In this document: one piece after another, positions 19,579 to 25,744 of the stretch
Layout: the number at the start of each line of letters is the position of its first letter
Numbering within the stretch: position 1 is the first letter of the stretch
Notes under the pieces: generated by a model
What the model saw: the letters and a program-made list of their open reading frames with translations, nothing else
Databases searched by the model: none
Told to the model about the DNA's origin: nothing
Program-made: the position numbers and the translations under genes
NCBI RefSeq assembly: GCF_024397795.1
Contig: NZ_CP072983.1
Span: forward strand, 310,001 to 374,000
DNA length: 64,000 nucleotides
Source: Lactobacillus intestinalis
Lineage (GTDB): Bacteria; Bacillota; Bacilli; Lactobacillales; Lactobacillaceae
Direction of reading: 5' to 3'

Positions 19579-20256
19579 ATGGTAAAGTTAGTTTTAGTAA
19601 GACATGGTGAAAGTATTGCAAATGCCGCTAATGTGTATACAGGATGGAATGATGTTCCTTTAACTGAAAAAGGGCGCGAACAAGCCAAAATGGCGGGAGA
19701 AAGAATTAAACAATTAGCAGACTTTTATCCTACCCATATTCATACCTCAGTTTTATCTCGGGCAATTGTTACAGCTAATATTGTAAGTGATGTGTGCGAT
19801 TTTTTATATTTGCCTATTACTAAGACTTGGCGCTTGAATGAACGTCATTATGGGGCTTTAAGGGGCCTTAATAAGGATGTTTCACGCAAGGTGTTTGGTA
19901 AAGATCAAGTATTAGAGTGGCGACGTGGTTTTTATTCTATTCCGCCAAAGCAAGGTTCACCAATGATTGATCGACGATATAAACTGTGTGATCAACATTT
20001 AATGCCACGTGCAGAAAGTTTATATCAAACTCAGCTACGCTTAATGCCTTATTATTATGACAAGATTGCTAGTCGAATGCTTCGAGGAGAAGATCAAATA
20101 ATTGTTGCACATGGATCTAGCTTGAGAGCTTTAATTAAAAAGATTGAAAATATCAATGATCATGATATTGTTAATTTAGAAGTTCCTAATGCAGAGCCAA
20201 TAGTATATACAATGGATAAACAATTGAATATTATTGATAAAAAGATTCTTAGATAA
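19579..20256 (+). CDS. GpmA-like 2,3-bisphosphoglycerate-dependent phosphoglycerate mutase
   Basis: 225 residues. VRHGESIANAANVYTGWNDVPLTEKG, the ERHYGALRGLNK block and VAHGSSLRALIKK match glycolytic GpmA more closely than the phosphatase at 17742 does. Several positions around the second His differ from common GpmA (AHGSS rather than AHGNS), so it may be a paralogue with another substrate. It follows the small membrane protein by one base and has its own terminator. Confidence 0.82.
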   Translation: MVKLVLVRHGESIANAANVYTGWNDVPLTEKGREQAKMAGERIKQLADFYPTHIHTSVLSRAIVTANIVSDVCDFLYLPITKTWRLNERHYGALRGLNKDVSRKVFGKDQVLEWRRGFYSIPPKQGSPMIDRRYKLCDQHLMPRAESLYQTQLRLMPYYYDKIASRMLRGEDQIIVAHGSSLRALIKKIENINDHDIVNLEVPNAEPIVYTMDKQLNIIDKKILR

Positions 20257-20281
20257 GTACGGTTTTTCTGTACTTTTTTCT
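20255..20281 (+). terminator. Terminator after GpmA-like gene
   Basis: AAGTAC pairs with GTACTT around GGTTTTTCT, followed by a T tract. Confidence 0.7.
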
Positions 20282-20390
20282 TTTTTCGATTTGTAATATG
20301 AAAACTTGGGATTTTAATCATAGTGCACTTCATGTTAAAATTACTACGATATATTAAGTATTTTTAAGATTTAGTTTGGGGTATTTTAGC

Positions 20391-21326
20391 ATGCGTAAAA
20401 TATTTTTACTCCGAGGTGCACCAGGCTCAGGCAAATCTTCTTTTATTGCCCGACATCATTTACAACCATATGCAATTAGTCGGGATCAAATTCGATTACT
20501 ATTAGCGGATTTAACTGTATATTATGAAGAAAATGAAGATTACTTACATCAGGTAATCCCACGCCATGTTACTGTGCGTACTGAGCAAATGGTAGATAAT
20601 CTCGTGGAACATAAAATGTCATATGGAGAAACTGTTATCGTTGATGGGACTCATATTGTCCCAAGTGCGATTGAACATTTTAAGCCACTAGTTGATAAAT
20701 ATCATTATGAGTTGTTTGTTGTTGACTTAATGCAACATAATACGCTGGAGAGTTTGCTTAAGCGTAACGAAATTAGGATGCATTATGATTGGGTAAAACC
20801 CGAAGTTGTTAAGCAGATGTATCGTTCATATGAAGCTCATCCCGAAGTTCCTGATTGGGCTCATAGAATTGTACCAACTCAAATGGATAAAGCACTCTCT
20901 CAAAGAGAAAGTAACTTGGATCATTATTCACATGTGATTGCCGTTCCGGATGGAGTTAAGGAAGAAGACTTTCCTCATGTGCACATTTCTAATTTTTACT
21001 TTTCATTCAATAATAAATTTACCGAGAAATATGGAACTTATCGTAATGTGGTGACAATTGCTAAGACTCGTGAAGAAGCAATTGAAGAATTTAAATTGCC
21101 CTATTTTGTATTTAAATTTCACCACAAACACTTCCTTATTTCTGCATATCCAATTAGAAATGAAATGCTTGATCCAATTAGAAAAAGCAAGGGAGTTTGG
21201 ACCTACAACACGGGCTTGTATAATGTGGCCGACTTTTTAAAGGAGTTCCCGGAAAACAAGAACCAGCATGTTCATCAATTCAATTTGAGCAAACTTGATC
21301 CAACACGCTTGCTTCATATTTGGTAA
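20391..21326 (+). CDS. P-loop kinase (polynucleotide-kinase-like) with unknown C-terminal domain
   Basis: 311 residues. The N-terminal half (about 1-160) is an AAA_33 / T4 polynucleotide kinase-like P-loop domain: Walker A RGAPGSGKSS (K15), SRDQIR after strand 2, VIVDGTHI as Walker B, and a lid KRNEIR. The C-terminal half (about 180-311, from DHYSHVIAVPDG) has no motif I know; it is rich in His, Phe and Tyr and ends LDPTRLLHIW. ATG at 20391 is chosen because the P-loop then lies at the usual distance. Substrate unknown. Stands alone. Confidence 0.75.
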   Translation: MRKIFLLRGAPGSGKSSFIARHHLQPYAISRDQIRLLLADLTVYYEENEDYLHQVIPRHVTVRTEQMVDNLVEHKMSYGETVIVDGTHIVPSAIEHFKPLVDKYHYELFVVDLMQHNTLESLLKRNEIRMHYDWVKPEVVKQMYRSYEAHPEVPDWAHRIVPTQMDKALSQRESNLDHYSHVIAVPDGVKEEDFPHVHISNFYFSFNNKFTEKYGTYRNVVTIAKTREEAIEEFKLPYFVFKFHHKHFLISAYPIRNEMLDPIRKSKGVWTYNTGLYNVADFLKEFPENKNQHVHQFNLSKLDPTRLLHIW

Positions 21327-21367
21327 AAAGTGCTTAGAAAATAGATTTTAATAAAACCTACCCAGAA

Positions 21368-21391
21368 ATCCCCGTATTTTAATGCGGGGAT
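21368..21391. repeat. Hairpin resembling the left end of the tnpB element
   Basis: ATCCCCG-TATTTTAATG-CGGGGAT is a perfect 7-base stem with further inner pairing. On the + strand it matches the minus-strand left-end hairpin of the tnpB element (CCCCG.ATTTTAAT.CGGGGA, 13389-13407). No tnpB is nearby; it may be a solo element end. Confidence 0.5.
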
Positions 21392-21401
21392 GGATAGAGT
21401 T

Positions 21402-21443
21402 AATCAGAGTATTTCATGTTGAAGAAATACTCTGATTTTTTAT
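21402..21443 (+). terminator. Strong hairpin terminator
   Basis: AATCAGAGTATTTC pairs perfectly (14 bases) with GAAATACTCTGATT, loop ATGTTGAA, followed by TTTTA. It probably ends the kinase-like transcript and isolates the bacteriocin region. Confidence 0.85.
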
Positions 21444-21476
21444 AAAAATGCACCAAATCGGTCCTGTAATTTCCAT

Positions 21477-21519
21477 AATTGGTAGTTTTTAGCTTTTAAG
21501 ATGGAATTATCTGTAAGAT
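21477..21519 (+). promoter_or_regulatory. Bacteriocin-regulon promoter A (for 21579 gene)
   Basis: AATTGGTA (21477-21484) is followed 22 bases later (GG to GG) by ATGGAATTATCTG and a -10-like TAAGAT (21514-21519). The layout and bases match promoters B and C of this locus. Inferred to bind the LytTR regulator encoded at 24399. Confidence 0.5.
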
Positions 21520-21578
21520 AGTTTTACGGAAAAAAACATTGCTACAGTGCAAAATTACAAAGAAATATGGTGTTGAAA

Positions 21579-21845
21579 ATGGTAAAAAGTGAAAGAAAAC
21601 TTGTAAGTAATTATTTTGTAATTGCCCTAGCATCTTCCCTATTAGGGTGTATAAATCTCTCTAATCATGGGTTTGAGAATATTCTTTCTCTTCACGGGAT
21701 TTACATAATGATTTTGATAAGTCTTTCGTGGATTTTTGCGTTTGGATTAATGATTAGTTCTAGCTTGCGATATAAAGTGGATAACCACGATTACATTATG
21801 GCGCTTGTTTGGCTAATATATATGGTACTGATTAACTTAACTTAA
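21579..21845 (+). CDS. Immunity-like small membrane protein
   Basis: 88 residues with three hydrophobic segments (about 10-28, 39-60, 70-86). It is a paralogue of the equally long protein at 22532: both have a short basic or polar N-terminus, (I/K)LSN(H/N)(G/N)F, SSxLRYxVxxHD and a C-terminal helix. Start by analogy at ATG 21579 rather than 21567. Own promoter (A) and terminator. Small three-helix proteins beside class IIb bacteriocins commonly give self-immunity; here that is inferred from context only. Confidence 0.6.
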   Translation: MVKSERKLVSNYFVIALASSLLGCINLSNHGFENILSLHGIYIMILISLSWIFAFGLMISSSLRYKVDNHDYIMALVWLIYMVLINLT

Positions 21846-21853
21846 TGAAAATG

Positions 21854-21889
21854 AACCTCGAATTTCTAATAAGAATTTCGAGGTTTTTA
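21854..21889 (+). terminator. Terminator after 21579 gene
   Basis: ACCTCGAAATTC-type stem: CCTCGAATTTCT and AGAATTTCGAGG (one bulge) with a TTTTTATT tail. Confidence 0.82.
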
Positions 21890-21955
21890 TTATGGTTTGT
21901 CAAAATTGGTATCAAGAATCAGTAAAAAATCCCTAATAGGTTTAATAACCTGTAG

Positions 21956-21998
21956 AATTGGTAAATTTTGAATTTTGAAGTGGAAAATTCTGTATCAT
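21956..21998 (+). promoter_or_regulatory. Bacteriocin-regulon promoter B (for 22058 operon)
   Basis: AATTGGTAAATTTT (21956-21969), then 22 bases on GTGGAAAATTCTG (21980-21992) leading into TATCAT (21993-21998) as -10. It shares both boxes with promoter A at the same spacing. The second box occupies the -35 position, as expected for activation by a ComE/PlnC-type regulator. Confidence 0.55.
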
Positions 21999-22057
21999 GA
22001 AACTACAAGTTGAGATGAACTATCACTTCAAGATTTTAAGATTAAGGAGGAAAGAAG

Positions 22058-22270
22058 ATGGAAAATATTTCTACATTAAGTGATGCAGAATTATGTGATA
22101 TTGTTGGAGGTGCCAAAGGTAAGGGTACAAAAAGAAGAAAGTCAAAATTAGGAAGTACGCAATGTACTATGAGTGTGGCCGCAGGGATGCTAATTGGTTC
22201 AGCAACGACTTTAAGCCCTTGGGGTGGACTTGCTGCAGGACTGACATCTGCTGCTTCTAATTGTTTCTAG
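22058..22270 (+). CDS. Class IIb bacteriocin peptide 1 precursor
   Basis: 70 residues with a double-glycine leader (MENISTLSDAELCDIVGG) and a 52-residue mature part starting AKGKGTKRRKSK. The mature peptide is strongly basic at its start, then hydrophobic with GxxxG motifs (GMLIG, GLAAG) and two Cys (TQCTM and NCF). GxxxG helix-packing motifs and an adjacent second GG-leader gene are hallmarks of two-peptide bacteriocins. AAGGAGGAAAG site upstream. I do not recognise it as lactacin F, gassericin T or amylovorin. Confidence 0.85.
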   Translation: MENISTLSDAELCDIVGGAKGKGTKRRKSKLGSTQCTMSVAAGMLIGSATTLSPWGGLAAGLTSAASNCF

Positions 22271-22303
22271 TTTAAAATTTATTATTTTAGGAGAAGATAT
22301 TTC

Positions 22304-22507
22304 ATGGAAAGATTAAATGATAAGGAATTAAAAAGTGTTTTAGGTGGAAAGAAAAAGCCAAAATTTAATGCAGGTAAATGCTTTGTAGGAACTGCAGGTA
22401 GTGCTCTTGCTGGAGCAAGAGGATTAAGTGGATTTGGATGGCAAGGAGCAGTTGCTGGTGCCGTACTTTCTGGTGGATTAGGTGCTTGGAATAATTGTAA
22501 AGGTTAA
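22304..22507 (+). CDS. Class IIb bacteriocin peptide 2 precursor
   Basis: 67 residues; leader MERLNDKELKSVLGG and a 52-residue mature part beginning KKKPKFNAGKCF. It carries GAVAG and several small-residue repeats plus two Cys (GKCF and NNCKG). The block WQGAVAGAVLSGGLG resembles pneumococcal Blp-type bacteriocins. It lies 33 bases after peptide 1, so the two are likely made in equal amounts, and their equal mature length fits a paired toxin. Confidence 0.85.
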   Translation: MERLNDKELKSVLGGKKKPKFNAGKCFVGTAGSALAGARGLSGFGWQGAVAGAVLSGGLGAWNNCKG

Positions 22508-22531
22508 TAGCTAAAAAATATGGAGTTAAAA

Positions 22532-22798
22532 ATGACAAACGAAGAAAATAGTATCCTCATTAGGTTTGGAGTAATTGCCATATTATTGGTGACTTATCTT
22601 TGTATTAAGCTGTCAAATAATAATTTTGCGGATTTATTTTCTGTTAAGAATATAATTTTAGTTTGCTTAGTATTAGGTGCATGCATTTTTACAACTGCGT
22701 TAGTTTTTAGTTCCAAATTAAGATACTTAGTTATTAAACATGATAGTATCATAAGGCTTATTAGTATGCTTTATGGATTAATCGTTATTGTCTTATAA
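22532..22798 (+). CDS. Immunity-like membrane protein of the class IIb operon
   Basis: 88 residues, three hydrophobic segments, 24 bases after peptide 2. The ATG at 22532 has GGAG (22522-22525) at good distance, so I prefer it to the ATG at 22520. Paralogue of the 21579 protein (same length, shared SSKLRYLVIKHD / SSSLRYKVDNHD). Its place as third gene after two bacteriocin peptides supports an immunity role; unproven. Confidence 0.68.
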   Translation: MTNEENSILIRFGVIAILLVTYLCIKLSNNNFADLFSVKNIILVCLVLGACIFTTALVFSSKLRYLVIKHDSIIRLISMLYGLIVIVL

Positions 22799-22820
22799 TA
22801 CCTAGACAAATTCTAAATAA

Positions 22821-22860
22821 TACCAAATTAGTCATGTAATGGACTGAATTGGTATTTTTT
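22821..22860 (+). terminator. Terminator of the bacteriocin operon
   Basis: TACCAAATTAGTC pairs with GGACTGAATTGGTA around ATGTAAT and runs into TTTTTT. Its 3' arm supplies the AATTGGTA box of promoter C. Confidence 0.75.
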
Positions 22861-22886
22861 GATATACGTTGAAATATCATGATAAT
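22847..22886 (+). promoter_or_regulatory. Bacteriocin-regulon promoter C (for inducing peptide operon)
   Basis: AATTGGTATTTTTT (22847-22860), then GTTGAAATATCAT (22868-22880) and -10-like GATAAT (22881-22886). The second box matches those of A and B (G-T-x-G-A-A-A), but the spacing is about three bases shorter. Part of the first box is also the terminator arm, so some of the similarity could be structural. Confidence 0.4.
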
Positions 22887-22926
22887 ATTAAAAATATCAA
22901 AATTATAATCAAGGAGAAAAAGTATA

Positions 22927-23070
22927 ATGAAAAAGGAAAATATACAAAAACAGGTGTTAAATGAAAAAGAACTAAAGAAGATTATAGGCGGAAGAAACTC
23001 AGCTGTAGCTATATTTGGAAAGAATACTAAAAGAATTACCCAAATTTTCAATTTAAAGAAGAAGCATTAA
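22927..23070 (+). CDS. GG-leader inducing peptide precursor (pheromone)
   Basis: 47 residues: leader MKKENIQKQVLNEKELKKIIGG and a 25-residue mature peptide starting RNSAVAIFGKNTK, cationic, without Cys or GxxxG. It sits 13 bases upstream of a histidine kinase and a LytTR regulator, the standard three-component quorum-sensing arrangement of lactic acid bacteria. AAGGAG site upstream. A short bacteriocin is the alternative, but position and composition favour a pheromone. Confidence 0.82.
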   Translation: MKKENIQKQVLNEKELKKIIGGRNSAVAIFGKNTKRITQIFNLKKKH

Positions 23071-23083
23071 TTAGAGTTAAAAT

Positions 23084-24406
23084 ATGTCAGAAACTCTATC
23101 AGTATGTATTTTGGTAGCTTCTCTATTTGTTGATCTCTGGATGTTTTTTAAAATTAATACAGTAAAGCTTGAATTAGATATTCAATTATTATTGTCACTT
23201 TTAGTTATGGGAATTGATCTAATAGTATATGTTAATTTAAACATTTTTGGATCTTTAGTAGCGAGTATTATAGAAATTGTAGGATTTTATTTAATATATA
23301 AAGATAAAATTGATGCTCGATTAGTAGTTGGCTCTATTTTATTTATTTGCACTATAGATGTTTTTGGTAATATTGTGTCTGAAATAATCACTTTTGAAAA
23401 TAGTAATTTACAAAAGTATGGGTCGATTATTGTACTTGGAAGTATAATTTTATTTACTAATAAGTATTATCTAAAAATCAAAAACATCTTGACTGGTAAA
23501 GATAGTAATATTTTATTAATGATTTTTACTTACTTACTAGTAACGAGTGAATTAATTTTAATAATACCACTACTTATTAAATCATATCGATCATTTGTTA
23601 TATTTGTCGGAGTAATATATGCTTCTCAAGTTTTATTTGGTGTAGTAGCATACTGGACGTTAGTGCGCATTAGAAAACGGTTATTAAGAGAACATAAACA
23701 AAGAGAAGTGATTGAAAAACAAAAACAATTGCAGGAATACACAGATTATCTTGAAAAAAGCCAAGATGATCTCCGGGCTTTTAGACATGATTATAAGAAT
23801 ATTCTTAATTCTTTAAAGGTAAGTGCTCAAGAAGGAAATGTTCAAGAAGTTGTTCAAAAATTAGACAAGTATACTGAAACTACTTTGAATTCGAAAGCCT
23901 TACTTAAATATAAAGACGTAAATCATATTTACATTAAGTTAATTAAGAGCATTATTATTTCCAAGCTAACAGAATTGTATAATTTGGATATTCCATATAA
24001 TTTTGAATGTCGGAATAATATCCATAATTTGCCACACCATATAGATGAACTGGATCTGGTACGGATTATTGGCATCACTTTCGATAATGCAATCGAGGAA
24101 AGTAAAGCATTAATTGCCGAAAAGCATAATATTCGAAGTGCTGAAGTCCAAATAATGGTATATTCTGATGGTCCTGGTGAATTTGAATATGAAATCAGAA
24201 ACAGAATCCAAAATAAAAAGATCTTAACTAGTCAAATTCAACAACGTGGTTTTACTACAAAGAAGAATCATAAAGGGCTCGGATTAGCTAATATTAAAGA
24301 AATAGAGAATAAATATCCTGATATGTCAATTTCTTATACCATCCAAGATGGCTGGTTTGACTTTTACATGACAATTGATACGGAAGATGGTGAAGAAAAT
24401 GAGTAA
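23084..24406 (+). CDS. AgrC/ComD-type sensor histidine kinase
   Basis: 440 residues. The first about 200 form six or so membrane helices that would sense the peptide. A coiled segment (REHKQREVIEKQKQLQEY) leads to the phospho-acceptor box FRHDYKNILNSLK (H about 235), followed by the N box (FDNAIEES) and G box GLGLANIKEIENKYP near 405. This is the HPK10 class used for bacteriocin pheromones. Its stop overlaps the next gene's start in ATGAGTAA. Confidence 0.92.
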   Translation: MSETLSVCILVASLFVDLWMFFKINTVKLELDIQLLLSLLVMGIDLIVYVNLNIFGSLVASIIEIVGFYLIYKDKIDARLVVGSILFICTIDVFGNIVSEIITFENSNLQKYGSIIVLGSIILFTNKYYLKIKNILTGKDSNILLMIFTYLLVTSELILIIPLLIKSYRSFVIFVGVIYASQVLFGVVAYWTLVRIRKRLLREHKQREVIEKQKQLQEYTDYLEKSQDDLRAFRHDYKNILNSLKVSAQEGNVQEVVQKLDKYTETTLNSKALLKYKDVNHIYIKLIKSIIISKLTELYNLDIPYNFECRNNIHNLPHHIDELDLVRIIGITFDNAIEESKALIAEKHNIRSAEVQIMVYSDGPGEFEYEIRNRIQNKKILTSQIQQRGFTTKKNHKGLGLANIKEIENKYPDMSISYTIQDGWFDFYMTIDTEDGEENE

Positions 24407-25202
24407 GTTCCCAATTATTGTATGTGATGATGATGAAGATTTGGCTAATCAGTTAGCTAAGAATATTAATGCATCTATTCAAAATTTAACCGATGATAAT
24501 GGAAGTTATGGGGAATTAGATGAATGTGTTACATTCGTTGCTAATAATTTTGCTCAAGCAGTAGGATATGTTGTTGCAAATGATATTAAGAATGGTATTT
24601 ACTTCTTAGATATTGAATTAAGTCGTGAGTCTGAAGCTAAGAATGGGGTGGATTTAGCTGAATTCATCAAGAAGAATGATGAAAATGCTCAAATCATCTT
24701 CGTAACAGCCTACGATAAATACGCCCCATTAACATATCGCCGTCGTATCGGTGCAATTGACTATATTAGTAAAGCTATGTCATCTGATAAGATTATTCAG
24801 CGTATTGAGGAAACATTGCGTAATGCCATTGATAATCTATCTAATAGAATTAAGTTTGGTCAGCGTGATTTTACTTATAAAATTGGCCGCCGTATATGTA
24901 AAGTGGCTGAAGATAATGTACTTTTCATTGAACACAGTACAGCCCAACATAAAGTACATCTGGTTACTGAAAATGGGGAGGTAGAGTATAAGGGAAATAT
25001 TAGTCAAATTGATCAAGAAAACTCATTCTTAGTAAAAGTTTCTCAATCTGCTTTGGTGAATCCTAAGAATATTAATGCAATTGATACAAAGGAACGCACT
25101 ATTATATTTAATGATGATCAGATGGTAAGCTATTCTAGAGCGTATAAAGCTGTGATTAAAACGCTTGTAGCTAAATTTGAGAATATCAAAGTTAGTAGAT
25201 AA
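24399..25202 (+). CDS. LytTR-family response regulator (AgrA/ComE/PlnC-like)
   Basis: 267 residues. The receiver domain begins FPIIVCDDDEDLANQ; the phosphorylated Asp is D71 in GIYFLDIELS, and VTAYDKYA supplies the conserved Thr. The C-terminal LytTR DNA-binding domain covers about 160-260 (SQSALVNPKNINAIDTKERTIIFND). I chose ATG 24399, which overlaps the kinase stop by eight bases. It probably binds the paired boxes at 21477, 21956 and 22847. Confidence 0.92.
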   Translation: MSKFPIIVCDDDEDLANQLAKNINASIQNLTDDNGSYGELDECVTFVANNFAQAVGYVVANDIKNGIYFLDIELSRESEAKNGVDLAEFIKKNDENAQIIFVTAYDKYAPLTYRRRIGAIDYISKAMSSDKIIQRIEETLRNAIDNLSNRIKFGQRDFTYKIGRRICKVAEDNVLFIEHSTAQHKVHLVTENGEVEYKGNISQIDQENSFLVKVSQSALVNPKNINAIDTKERTIIFNDDQMVSYSRAYKAVIKTLVAKFENIKVSR

Positions 25203-25203
25203 A

Positions 25204-25227
25204 GACTGGGGTTATCCTAGTTTTTTT
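25204..25227 (+). terminator. Weak terminator after the regulator gene
   Basis: GACTGGGG and CCTAGTTTTTTT form an imperfect stem with a TTAT loop, directly after the stop codon. Confidence 0.5.
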
Positions 25228-25299
25228 GGTGGGAGCATGGGTGCTATTAAAGGTTCGGCACAATGTGTAGGTTATTTAACGCGTAATAGACATCGTTAA
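25210..25299 (+). pseudogene. Bacteriocin gene remnant
   Basis: A frame without a usable start reads GYPSFFGGSMGAIKGSAQC, then VGYLTRNRHR and a stop at 25297-25299. The GG, GxxxG-like small-residue run (GGSMGAIKG) and single Cys look like the C-terminal part of a class IIb bacteriocin. Leader and most of the mature part are missing. It lies in the gap between the regulator and the 25323 gene, consistent with past deletions here. Confidence 0.45.
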
Positions 25300-25322
25300 T
25301 TAAAACTAGAAAGGCAAAAAAT

Positions 25323-25727
25323 ATGATTAGAAATAAATTGATTATTAAAGGAATAGCAGCCAGTATCCTATATTGTCTTTTGGGAATAATATTTGACTGT
25401 ATTGATAATAATTTAGCAATTACTTCAATTATTGAAAATATTGGAGAAGGGATAGCATTCGGATTGTTTATGTATTGGTTATTAAAAAGTGATAATGTCA
25501 GATCAAGATCAAAGTATAAAATTAATCCTTTAGGTTCATTTTTTATTGGTTTTTTCGGTAGTTGTTTATTCTTGACTTTACTCCTATTTCTAAAAATAGG
25601 GTATGTATCAATGGATTTTTATAAAAGCAATTTTTCTATCATTAGTACAATTTACTTAATTAGTGGATTTGTCGGTGGTGGGGCCGTATGTTTTCTTTCC
25701 TATGTCTATAAACATAGAAAAGAGTAA
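25323..25727 (+). CDS. Four-helix membrane protein, unknown
   Basis: 134 residues with about four hydrophobic segments (10-25, 40-58, 72-95, 108-126) and a basic cytosolic loop (KSDNVRSRSKYK). AGAAAGG site upstream. It lies between the regulator and the exporter of the bacteriocin locus, where immunity or accessory genes are often found, but I do not recognise the family. Confidence 0.6.
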   Translation: MIRNKLIIKGIAASILYCLLGIIFDCIDNNLAITSIIENIGEGIAFGLFMYWLLKSDNVRSRSKYKINPLGSFFIGFFGSCLFLTLLLFLKIGYVSMDFYKSNFSIISTIYLISGFVGGGAVCFLSYVYKHRKE

Positions 25728-25744
25728 CAGTTTTAAACCTATAA

